DNA from: Brevibacillus invocatus
Lineage (GTDB): Bacteria; Bacillota; Bacilli; Brevibacillales; Brevibacillaceae
Length of the DNA stretch: 64,000 nucleotides
Reading direction: 5' to 3'
Assembly (NCBI RefSeq): GCF_003710915.1
Contig: NZ_RHHR01000002.1
Coordinates: forward strand, 1-64,000
Shown here: piece after piece, positions 56,125 to 62,887 of the stretch
How positions within the stretch are numbered: the stretch's first letter is position 1
How the letters are laid out: every line of letters starts with the position of its first letter
Notes under the pieces: model-generated
Told to the model about the DNA's origin: nothing
Databases searched by the model: none
Seen by the model: the letters and a program-made list of their open reading frames with translations, nothing else
Position numbers and translations under genes: made by a program

Positions 56125-56682
56125 TTATTTAGGCTCAATCAACCCGTAACGCCCATCGTTGCGACGATACACGACATTGACGTCATTGGTATCGCTGTTT
56201 TGGAAAACGAAGAAGCTGTGACCCAGCATATCCATCTGCATGACTGCCTCATGCGTATCCATCGGCTTCAGGTCGAAGCGTTTGGTTCGGACAATATCGA
56301 TATCGATGTCCTCGTCATCCTGATCAGTCATCATGACAGCCACCGGTTGGGCGTCTCGCTGCATGGCCCGGCTGTTGCTATCCACTCTCAGCTTTCTCAT
56401 CAGCTTTGTTTTGTGCTTGCGAATCTGACGTTCCAGCTTTTCTACCACCAAATCGATGGCAGCATACATATCTTCATGCGTTTCCTCTGCTCGGATAATC
56501 ACCCCGTTCAGTGGGATGGTTACCTCGATCGTGCCTTCTCCTCGATGCACCTGCATGGTAACTTGTACATCTGCTGGGAGCGGTTCTTCAAAATATTTGG
56601 TAAGACGGCCGACTTTCTTTTCCACATAGTCACGAAGTGCTGCGGTGATCTGAATGTTTTCTCCACGAATGTTGAATTTCAT
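56125..56682 (-). CDS. hpf: Long-form ribosome hibernation promoting factor
   Basis: A 185-residue protein. The N-terminal S30AE domain (1-105) starts MKFNIRGENIQITAALRDYV. The C-terminal dimerisation domain (about 125-185) includes RTKRFDLKPMDTHEAVMQMD and MLGHSFFVFQNSDTNDVNVV. Long HPF dimerises 70S ribosomes to inactive 100S particles in stationary phase or stress. The likely promoter is a sigma-H site at 56714-56738, as for B. subtilis yvyD (hpf). Confidence 0.96.
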   Translation of the reverse strand: MKFNIRGENIQITAALRDYVEKKVGRLTKYFEEPLPADVQVTMQVHRGEGTIEVTIPLNGVIIRAEETHEDMYAAIDLVVEKLERQIRKHKTKLMRKLRVDSNSRAMQRDAQPVAVMMTDQDDEDIDIDIVRTKRFDLKPMDTHEAVMQMDMLGHSFFVFQNSDTNDVNVVYRRNDGRYGLIEPK

Positions 56683-56713
56683 GGTTCCAACCTCCTTCCG
56701 TCTATATAAAGGT

Positions 56714-56738
56714 ATTCGGCACGATTGTAAAAAATCCT
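56714..56738 (-). promoter_or_regulatory. Candidate sigma-H promoter of hpf
   Basis: Minus-strand AGGATTT (56732-56738), 14 bp, then GAAT (56714-56717). The spacing and both elements equal those of the spoVG sigma-H promoter as I remember it. B. subtilis hpf is known to be under sigma-H and sigma-B control, which agrees. Confidence 0.55.
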
Positions 56739-56887
56739 CCTCGCAACTTTAAATAATCTTTACTTTCATTTTACTTTACATGCAAAAATCGACAAAATCC
56801 TACCAATACTTACGATATTCTCTATGATATAATGGACGAAAACACTCAAATACGCCGCGGTTGTCGATCGCACAGGAGGCCCTCACA

Positions 56888-57946
56888 ATGACAGAGGTGA
56901 AACCTTCCCGCTCTATCATTGGAAAAACACTGGCAAAAGATGTATACAATGAATATGGGCTCCTACTATTACCTGCAGGTGTCGCCCTACATCAGAGTGA
57001 CATTCGACTGCTCCATTCTCATCAAGTTCGAACCGTATTCGTAGCCGATTTGAACGAGATTTTGGAACTACAAAAACCTTTTCCCCTTTTGTACCAGACA
57101 GAAGAGGAGGGGACGCGACAATACATGCTGGCTGTCATGCGGCTGGAACAATTGTTTCAACACATCTCAATTGGCAAAATCCCTGCTCTTCGCCAGTTTA
57201 GTCAAGCCTTCAGCCCTCTATTTGAGTATATCGTTCCAAATTGGGGCTTTCTTCGCTTTGTTTACAATATGGGAGGAACTGAGAATTACCTGGCACGTCA
57301 CTCCGTCCATGTAGGCATCGTCGCCGCCTTGATCGGCAAATTGATGGGCTTATCAGAAGAGACGATCTCTTTGTTGTCGCATGCCGGACTCTTGCACGAC
57401 ATCGGCAAGCTGCATATTCCTGACGAGCTGCTTTCCAAGCCTAGCCACCTGGAGGCCGAGGAATATGAAGTGATGAAACAGCATACCGTCTACGGTGACC
57501 AGATCATACGCAAGATGGAAGGCTCCGATCCGCTGATGGCTTTGTGTGCGCTGCTCCATCACGAACGCCTGGATGGTAGCGGGTATCCACTGAACCGGAT
57601 GAAGCCGGAGATTCCTTTAGAATGTCAGATCGTCAGTGTCGCTGACTTTTTTGACGCACTGTGCACGGATCGCGTCTATCGAAAAGGCGTCTCCCCGTTC
57701 GAAGCTGCCAATCTGCTCTGGGAACAAGCTTGTGCCAAAAAACTGCACCCTACGATTGTCTCTTGCTTCATTCAATACATCGCCATGCTGTATATCGGGT
57801 CCCAAGCTGTACTGAATACAGGGGATGCCGTCGAGATTCTGCTCATACATAAGGATGAACCTACTCGCCCACTGGTCCGCAGAGGCGATGAATTCCTCGA
57901 TTTGCGCCAGTACCGCTCGCTTCACATCACAAAAATGATCGGCTAA
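56888..57946 (+). CDS. Cytoplasmic HD-GYP domain protein
   Basis: A 352-residue protein without membrane helices. The N-terminal region (about 1-130) begins with an RSIIGKTLAKDVYNEYGLLL motif typical of DUF3391-like leaders of HD-GYP proteins. The HD-GYP domain (about 135-310) has HSVHVGIVAALIGKLMG, HD in HAGLLHDIGKLHIPDELL, MKQHTVYGDQIIRKM, HHERLDGSGYPLNR and VADFFDALCTDRVYRKG. The metal residues are intact, so c-di-GMP hydrolysis is expected. ATG 56888 has CAGGAGG 9 bases upstream. Confidence 0.92.
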   Translation: MTEVKPSRSIIGKTLAKDVYNEYGLLLLPAGVALHQSDIRLLHSHQVRTVFVADLNEILELQKPFPLLYQTEEEGTRQYMLAVMRLEQLFQHISIGKIPALRQFSQAFSPLFEYIVPNWGFLRFVYNMGGTENYLARHSVHVGIVAALIGKLMGLSEETISLLSHAGLLHDIGKLHIPDELLSKPSHLEAEEYEVMKQHTVYGDQIIRKMEGSDPLMALCALLHHERLDGSGYPLNRMKPEIPLECQIVSVADFFDALCTDRVYRKGVSPFEAANLLWEQACAKKLHPTIVSCFIQYIAMLYIGSQAVLNTGDAVEILLIHKDEPTRPLVRRGDEFLDLRQYRSLHITKMIG

Positions 57947-57952
57947 AATACC

Positions 57953-57990
57953 AATCCCCCTGCACCCGTTTACTTGGGTACAGGGGGATT
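57953..57990. terminator. Bidirectional terminator between the HD-GYP gene and the cold-shock gene
   Basis: Stem AATCCCCCTG / CAGGGGGATT with inner ACCC/GGGT; T-rich on the plus-strand side. It lies between the convergent genes ending at 57946 and 58000. Confidence 0.88.
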
Positions 57991-57999
57991 TCATTTGTT

Positions 58000-58197
58000 C
58001 TACAATTTGACTACGTTGGCTGCTTGCGGACCGCGGTCGCCTTCCACAATATCGAATTCTACCTCTTGTCCTTCATCCAAAGAACGGAAGCCATCCGACT
58101 GGATTGCGGAGAAGTGTACGAATACATCGTCGCCGCCCTCGCGCTCGATAAAACCAAAACCTTTTTCTGCGTTAAACCATTTTACTTTGCCTTGCAT
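58000..58197 (-). CDS. csp: Cold-shock protein (CspA/CspB family)
   Basis: A 65-residue single OB-fold protein with both RNA-binding motifs, KGFGFIER (RNP1) and DVFVHFSAI (RNP2). It begins [13 protein letters not shown]. It acts as an RNA chaperone at low temperature or during growth. Start ATG 58197; the four codons further upstream are not needed. The name of the paralogue (B, C or D) cannot be told. Confidence 0.97.
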   Translation of the reverse strand: MQGKVKWFNAEKGFGFIEREGGDDVFVHFSAIQSDGFRSLDEGQEVEFDIVEGDRGPQAANVVKL

Positions 58198-58304
58198 GAA
58201 ACAGCACAACCCTTTCTTATTTACCGTTTTGTAAGAAACTGGGACATTCTCCCGTGTCTGACTATATCATTCCCAATTTGGACAGTCAAATCCCCTGTTT
58301 TCCA

Positions 58305-58979
58305 TCAACGCGTCGAATATTTTTTCTCCAATCCCCGCACGACCACACGCGAGAGGAACAGCGTCAAGACCAGATACACCGCTGCTTCCGTCAAATACGG
58401 CGGATAGCGTTCAAAGGTGCTTTTCGCGACGTTCATCGCCGCATAGTTCAGGTCAGGAGTAGCAATAACGGCTGTCAGAGAAGAATCCTTTAAAAGAGAA
58501 ATAAATTCGTTTCCAAATGCAGGAAGCATGCGAGTAAACGCCTGCGGCAGAATAATCGTGCGCATCGCCATTCCTTTGGTCATCCCCAAGGAACGCGCTG
58601 CCTCCATCTGACCAGGGTCGATCGATTGAATTCCGGCCCGGAAAATCTCCGCTATATACGCCGCCGCATTGAGCGACAACGCGACAAAACCGGAATAGAT
58701 CGCTTCCGGACTGTTCTCCCCTGGAAACAAAAGTCCCCAAATCGAGGGAATGATAGCAAAGTGGATCAACAAGATCTGCACAAGCATCGGCGTCCCGCGG
58801 AACAACTCCACGTAGATAGAGCAGATCCAGCGCAGGATCCGAATGCCCGACATCTTCCCAAGACTGATGAATAATCCCAGGATGGTTCCACAAACCGTAG
58901 CAACTACAGTGAGCAGAATTGTGACCATAACGCCCTTGTAAAAAAGCTCCCGGTAATCATAAATGACGCTCCAGTCCAA
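58305..58979 (-). CDS. Amino acid ABC transporter permease
   Basis: A 224-residue HisM/GlnP-type permease with five or six helices and the ATPase-contact EAA motif in GQMEAARSLGMTKGMAMRTII. Family signature stretches include RGTPMLVQILLIHF and SLNAAAYIAEIFRAGIQSID. It forms the membrane channel for the binding protein encoded upstream (59079-59876). No ATPase gene follows; the next gene is csp. Confidence 0.94.
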   Translation of the reverse strand: MDWSVIYDYRELFYKGVMVTILLTVVATVCGTILGLFISLGKMSGIRILRWICSIYVELFRGTPMLVQILLIHFAIIPSIWGLLFPGENSPEAIYSGFVALSLNAAAYIAEIFRAGIQSIDPGQMEAARSLGMTKGMAMRTIILPQAFTRMLPAFGNEFISLLKDSSLTAVIATPDLNYAAMNVAKSTFERYPPYLTEAAVYLVLTLFLSRVVVRGLEKKYSTR

Positions 58980-59035
58980 ACGTCCCTTCCTCCTTTACGC
59001 ACGCTGTCAACGTTTCGGCTGTTGCTGTCAGGCTG

Positions 59036-59062
59036 CGGGTGCGCCCCAGTCTGACGCACCCG
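59036..59062 (-). repeat. Intercistronic stem-loop between binding protein and permease genes
   Basis: Perfect 8-bp GC-rich stem CGGGTGCG / CGCACCCG with an 11-nt loop and no T run, placed just after the binding-protein stop. Such hairpins in transporter operons protect the upstream mRNA from 3' decay and raise binding-protein levels over permease. Confidence 0.7.
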
Positions 59063-59078
59063 ACCTGTTCTGTGTGCT

Positions 59079-59876
59079 TTATTGGTTGCCGAAGTATTGG
59101 TTGTAGATTTCCTGGAGCTTGCCGTTTTCCTTGATCTTTTTCAGACCGTCATTGATTTTGTTCAAAATCTCGGTATTGCCCTTTTTCACCATGATGCCGT
59201 AGTATTCTTTTTCAAAGGATTGGTCATCGACAAGCTTGAATTTCTTGCCCGGGTTTTTCTTCGCGTAGAACGCAATGACCCCGTTGTCTCCTACTACTGC
59301 ATCGACGCGTCCATTAAAGAAGTCGTCGACGGAGGAAGGCATATCGTCATAACCTTTTAATCCCGCGTACGTATCGCCAAACGCTTTCTTCACTACCTCT
59401 TCTCCCGTAGTCGCTGCCTGGACACCGATGTTCTTTCCTTCCAGGTCCGCCAGTTTCGTCACTGGGGAATCCTCGGGCACCAGGATCAACTGATTGGCCA
59501 CGAAGTAGGAATCAGAAAAGTCGTACTTTTCTTTGCGCTTGTCGGTGATGGTAATCGAGGAGATCCCGATGTCTACCGTTCCTTTGTCCAACCCGTCAAA
59601 GAGCGGGTCCCATCCCGTATTGCGCCATTCGATCTTGAAGCCTCCCGCTTCCGCAACAGCATTCATCACATCGATGTCATGGCCCGTGATCTTGCCATCA
59701 GCCTCCAGCACCTGGAACGGCGGGTAGGCCGCGTCCGTCCCGACCACGTACACCTTTTCTCCGGATCCGCCCGACGCCCCGCTGCTTGGCGCCGCGCCCG
59801 ATCCACAGCCCGCTGCCACCATCCCGAAACCAATCGTCAGCGCAAGAGTTGCCATCCACTTCTTTCCAAGTTTCAT
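59079..59876 (-). CDS. Amino acid ABC transporter substrate-binding lipoprotein
   Basis: A 265-residue lipoprotein with lipobox VAAGC (Cys about 24) and an SBP_bac_3 fold: AYPPFQVLEADGKITGHDIDVM, DKGTVDIGISSITITDKRKEKYDFSDSY split across two adjacent strands, and LEGKNIGVQAATTGEE. It binds polar amino acids, probably glutamine, by family. ATG 59876 has AGGGGG 8 bases upstream. The region upstream carries a DnaA-box cluster (59964-59995). Confidence 0.94.
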   Translation of the reverse strand: MKLGKKWMATLALTIGFGMVAAGCGSGAAPSSGASGGSGEKVYVVGTDAAYPPFQVLEADGKITGHDIDVMNAVAEAGGFKIEWRNTGWDPLFDGLDKGTVDIGISSITITDKRKEKYDFSDSYFVANQLILVPEDSPVTKLADLEGKNIGVQAATTGEEVVKKAFGDTYAGLKGYDDMPSSVDDFFNGRVDAVVGDNGVIAFYAKKNPGKKFKLVDDQSFEKEYYGIMVKKGNTEILNKINDGLKKIKENGKLQEIYNQYFGNQ

Positions 59877-59963
59877 GTCATAACCCCCTAGATCTGTCTG
59901 ATTCATTTTTGTCCCCAACCATGTCCACAAGAAAATCACGCGGTTTTGGCATTCTCCACAGAG

Positions 59964-59995
59964 TTATCCACATTATCCACATGACGTTGTGCACA
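59964..59995 (+). promoter_or_regulatory. DnaA-box cluster upstream of the binding-protein gene
   Basis: Two perfect 9-mer DnaA boxes TTATCCACA stand head to tail without a gap (59964-59972 and 59973-59981). A third near-match TTGTGCACA is at 59987-59995. The match to TTATNCACA is exact in two of three. No dnaA or dnaN gene is near, so this is not an obvious oriC; it may be a DnaA-titrating or DnaA-regulated site. Confidence 0.75.
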
Positions 59996-60056
59996 AGCTG
60001 GGTATAACCTTCCGCTCGCAAATGGGCAGTCAAGGCAGAAGATTCGAAAAACTACG

Positions 60057-60105
60057 GCAAAAAGGACTCCCGCCAGATATACTTCTATCTGATATAAGGG
60101 AATCC
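60057..60105 (-). terminator. Terminator of the motAB-like operon
   Basis: Minus-strand outer stem GGATTCCC / GGGAGTCC (one G-U pair) around an inner CAGATA / TATCTG stem, followed by TTTTTG. It begins about 38 bp after the motB-like stop. Confidence 0.75.
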
Positions 60106-60142
60106 TGCTACTTATGTCCTGTAAATTGAGTAAATCGTCGAA

Positions 60143-60943
60143 TTATTCTTCCTTGTCTGCCAAAATCATGATTTCTACGCGACGATTGCGAGCCCGATTC
60201 TCTTCATTGGAGTTGTCCACCAGCGGCTTGTGCTCTCCCCATCCAGCTACGGTAAATCGGGGAGCCGGCAGCTCGTGCACGTCGACCATCTCACGCATTA
60301 CCGCGATGGCACGTGCCGAGGAAAGCTCCCAATTGGACTTGTGGGCACTGCGCCCGATCGGCACATCGTCCGTATATCCCTCGATGCGCACCAAATGGGG
60401 GTATTGCTGCAGAACGCCAGCTACTGTCGCGACGACCTCTTTGCCTTTTTCCTGCAAATCGGCGGAGCCGCTCCGAAATAAAATCGTCTCCGGCAGGCGA
60501 ATACGCAATCCTTCCGCTGTCTCCTCGAAGTCTAGATTCAATTCGTTCAAGGCTGAGGAAAGCTGGGTCCTCAGCTTCTCCATGTCGCGCTCTCCCGTCT
60601 CCTGGGAACCCAGTGGCGGCTGCGGTACAGGCGGTGCTTCTCCCTGGCTCTCCAGGGCGCCGTCCTCTGACAGTGTCTTTTTCCGCGCCTCCAGCTGATG
60701 CACTTCGCGTTGCAATTCCAGCTTTTGCAGGTTCAACAAGTCCAGGCTCTCGTGCACCTGGTGAAGATTTTCCTGCTGCTTGGCCACTTCCTTTTTCGCC
60801 TCTTCCCGCTCTGTCCGGATTGCCGTCGAGGAAGAAGCCGCGATAATCACCACAATGATGAACAGCAGCGTAATCAGGTCACTGTAGCTGAGCAGCCAGC
60901 TTTTCTCCAGCTCCTTCTCGTCGTACAGCCGATCGTCATGCAT
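60143..60943 (-). CDS. motB: MotB-like flagellar stator protein
   Basis: A 266-residue protein with one N-terminal membrane helix holding the ion-binding Asp in LLSYSDLITLLFIIVVII (about 20-38), a coiled linker, and a C-terminal OmpA/MotB peptidoglycan-binding domain (about 140-260; RIEGYTDDVPIGRSAHKSNW, ELSSARAIAVM). With MotA it forms the stator that drives flagellar rotation. ATG 60943 overlaps the motA stop by 8 bp (ATGCATGA). It could be the MotS-type sodium paralogue; the sequence alone does not tell. Confidence 0.93.
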   Translation of the reverse strand: MHDDRLYDEKELEKSWLLSYSDLITLLFIIVVIIAASSSTAIRTEREEAKKEVAKQQENLHQVHESLDLLNLQKLELQREVHQLEARKKTLSEDGALESQGEAPPVPQPPLGSQETGERDMEKLRTQLSSALNELNLDFEETAEGLRIRLPETILFRSGSADLQEKGKEVVATVAGVLQQYPHLVRIEGYTDDVPIGRSAHKSNWELSSARAIAVMREMVDVHELPAPRFTVAGWGEHKPLVDNSNEENRARNRRVEIMILADKEE

Positions 60944-61745
60944 AGTGACCCTGCCTTTCAATCGTTCCCCTCATGCTGCCAGGCTCTCGGACCAAAACCA
61001 GCTTCTGGTCTTCCGGCAGAAACGAATTCAGTTTTTCAAACAGCAAGCGAGGAGTTTCCATCCGCTGCAAGCCGACACAACCTTCGATGTAGAGCCTTTT
61101 TTCAAACATCTCCTGGTCGTAGATGTCCATCAGGCGGTAGTAGCACGGCAATGCCAGCATATTTGCCAGCAAGGCACCGTACAAGGTCGCTACGACCGCT
61201 GTACTCAGGCTCAGACCTGTCTGCGAGAGATCCTCTAGGCTTCCCAGAACCCCTGTCATCCCGAGCAGCGTCCCCACCAGCCCCATGCCGGGAGCAAGCA
61301 AGCTGATTAGGCGAAAAAAGCCACCGGCCTGCTGGTAGCGGTATTGCTCTCCCTTTAGTTCGTTCTCCAGCACCAGGCGAAGCTCTTCCTCAGTCACGCC
61401 TTCGATAGCCAAAAGGCTGCCGCGTTGGACGAAGGTATCACGCTCTTGCTGCAGCTCCTTCTCCAGTGTGAGCTGGCCTTGCTCTTTTTGCACAAGCGCG
61501 TAGTAGTAGAAACGCTTGATGGTCTCCTCGACGTTCCCCTGGCGGCCGTGGATCAAGAGTCGGATCATGCTGCGCAGCTTTACGTGCTTGCGCTTGATCG
61601 CGTAGGAGATCAGGATGGCCAGAGCGACCATTTCGAGGGCGGCGAGGTTGAGCAGGTCGGAGAGATTGCCGTTGAGATAGACGGCGTGTATGAAGATGAG
61701 AAGGACGGTACATATGAGGAGTATGGAACGGCGTTTTGTTGACAA
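60936..61745 (-). CDS. motA: MotA-like flagellar stator protein
   Basis: A 269-residue protein with four helices: two at about 8-50, a large cytoplasmic loop, and two at about 155-210 with APGMGLVGTLLGMTGVLGSL holding the conserved Pro/Gly residues of the ion path. The start is uncertain: TTG 61745 has AGGAAGG at ideal distance, GTG 61754 is too near to it, and the frame is open further upstream without a ribosome site. An extended -10 (TGCTATAAT, -10 at 61785-61790) lies 40 bp upstream. Confidence 0.9.
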   Translation of the reverse strand: MSTKRRSILLICTVLLIFIHAVYLNGNLSDLLNLAALEMVALAILISYAIKRKHVKLRSMIRLLIHGRQGNVEETIKRFYYYALVQKEQGQLTLEKELQQERDTFVQRGSLLAIEGVTEEELRLVLENELKGEQYRYQQAGGFFRLISLLAPGMGLVGTLLGMTGVLGSLEDLSQTGLSLSTAVVATLYGALLANMLALPCYYRLMDIYDQEMFEKRLYIEGCVGLQRMETPRLLFEKLNSFLPEDQKLVLVREPGSMRGTIERQGHYA

Positions 61746-61784
61746 GGGTGTCACCTTCCTAGTAGATTGCGAAAAGATGAGATC

Positions 61785-61793
61785 ATTATAGCA
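61785..61793 (-). promoter_or_regulatory. motAB-like promoter, extended -10
   Basis: Minus-strand TGCTATAAT with a perfect TATAAT (61785-61790) preceded by TG, about 40 bp upstream of the motA-like start. The -35 is poor. Confidence 0.55.
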
Positions 61794-61834
61794 AAAGTTG
61801 TGAGAGTTCAGCATATATGTACAGGTGATCGCAG

Positions 61835-61862
61835 TAATGAATGGAAGCGGATAAGACGATAA
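61835..61862 (+). promoter_or_regulatory. Candidate sigma-D promoter of the YjfB-like gene
   Basis: TAAT (61835-61838), 16 bp, then GACGATAA (61855-61862) resembles the sigma-D consensus TAAA-N15-GCCGATAT at 9 of 12 positions. It lies 36 bp before the YjfB-like start; a motility sigma factor would fit. Confidence 0.35.
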
Positions 61863-61897
61863 ACATAAAGAAAGCCAATCGACAGCGAGGTGAACAT

Positions 61898-62074
61898 ATG
61901 AACGCAATTCAATTGCAACAATCGGTCAATATCAGTTTGACCAAGCAGGTGCAGGAGACGGTGCAAGCCCAGGCAGCGATGTTGTTAGAGGGGTTTGCAC
62001 AGACACAGCAGAATGTTCAGGCAGTATAGGCGGTGCATCCGTCGTTGGGGAAGGTTATTGATCTCCAGGCATAG
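61898..62074 (+). pseudogene. YjfB-like motility protein gene with in-frame amber stop
   Basis: ATG 61898 has GAGGTG 6 bases upstream and opens a 43-codon frame starting MNAIQLQQSVNISLTKQVQE. It stops at TAG (62027-62029), but the same frame continues for 14 codons, AVHPSLGKVIDLQA, to a second TAG (62072-62074). The HP.LG..ID stretch is the conserved end of the YjfB (putative motility protein) family, whose members are about 58-65 residues. One C-to-T change (CAG to TAG) would explain the break. The gene lies between motA and the fli genes. Confidence 0.75.
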
Positions 62075-62101
62075 GCACGCCACTAATACTACCTTTACGT
62101 G

Positions 62102-62128
62102 AAAAACGGCCGAATACCGGCCGTTTTT
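62102..62128. terminator. Bidirectional terminator between the YjfB-like gene and the fliT-like gene
   Basis: Stem AAAAACGGCC / GGCCGTTTTT with a 7-nt loop and T runs on both strands. Its right edge touches the stop codon of the fliT-like gene. Confidence 0.92.
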
Positions 62129-62495
62129 AATTTTTGCGATCAAAAAATGCTCCATACCCACTTGGTCCCTCATCATTATATGAGTGCATTGCTTGCTTGC
62201 TGCGTTGAACTTTGTTTAGCTGATTTTGAACACCTTGTTTTTGTTTGTCCATAAGCGGAATCAATCGTTGATTAACATCGTAAATCTTAGTTAGTTTCTC
62301 ACGTTGTAAATCAGAAGCTGTAGAACTTGTAAGAGTACTATCCTGGATTTTTGAAATCAATTCATCTCGTTCATCCAAAATCGCAAGCCATTCGTCCGGA
62401 TCGGATTCCGTATGTGTAACTGCCTGCTCGAGCCGAAGTGTAGCCTCAAGCAAGCGGTCTAATAGCGCGTCTACTGATTGGTTCATTGCCCTCAT
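62127..62495 (-). CDS. fliT: FliT-like flagellar export chaperone
   Basis: A 122-residue helical, coiled-coil protein (MNQSVDALLDRLLEATLRLE, ILDERDELISKIQ, NQRLIPLMDKQKQGVQNQL). Position directly after fliD-fliS and length agree with the FliT chaperone that guards FliD. ATG 62495 overlaps the fliS stop (ATGA); an ATG three codons later (62486) with AAGGA upstream is the alternative. Sequence conservation in this family is low. Confidence 0.78.
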   Translation of the reverse strand: MRAMNQSVDALLDRLLEATLRLEQAVTHTESDPDEWLAILDERDELISKIQDSTLTSSTASDLQREKLTKIYDVNQRLIPLMDKQKQGVQNQLNKVQRSKQAMHSYNDEGPSGYGAFFDRKN

Positions 62496-62875
62496 CCTTG
62501 ATTCCTCGTTAACTGCATGGCTTCTTTCCACGTGTCTCGGAATTGGACGAAGAGATCCTCTACTTCGTTTAAAATCGTAATGTCTTTGCGCATGTTTGCT
62601 TCTATTGTTCGTTGCAGCATGTATTCGTATAGAGTGAGGAACTCTTTTGAAATCTCATAATCCTTGTTCAAAGTGGACATTAATTCGTACAGGATGTTCT
62701 GGACTTTGAGAGAGGATTCATGGGCTTTTGCAACATTCTTTTCTTCAATAGCGCTTTTCGTATGTTTGATAAACTTAATTGCGCCATTATACAGCATCAA
62801 GGTCAATTCAGCAGGAGTCGCGGTTGTTACCTGATTGGATTGATAGGTCTGAGCAGCATTTTGTAACATCTGCAT
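62492..62875 (-). CDS. fliS: Flagellin export chaperone FliS
   Basis: A 127-residue four-helix protein starting QNAAQTYQSNQVTTATPAEL and LTLMLYNGAIKFI, with YELMSTLNKDYEISKEFLTL, the standard FliS pattern. It binds the flagellin C-terminus before export. It follows fliD by 12 bp and overlaps the fliT-like gene by 4 bp. Confidence 0.96.
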   Translation of the reverse strand: MQMLQNAAQTYQSNQVTTATPAELTLMLYNGAIKFIKHTKSAIEEKNVAKAHESSLKVQNILYELMSTLNKDYEISKEFLTLYEYMLQRTIEANMRKDITILNEVEDLFVQFRDTWKEAMQLTRNQG

Positions 62876-62887
62876 GGCCCCCTGTTA

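Noticed and set aside
59877-60142. Chromosomal replication origin
   Set aside because: Although DnaA boxes are clustered here, there is no dnaA, dnaN or gyr gene, no AT-rich unwinding element with DnaA-trio repeats that I can see, and only three boxes.
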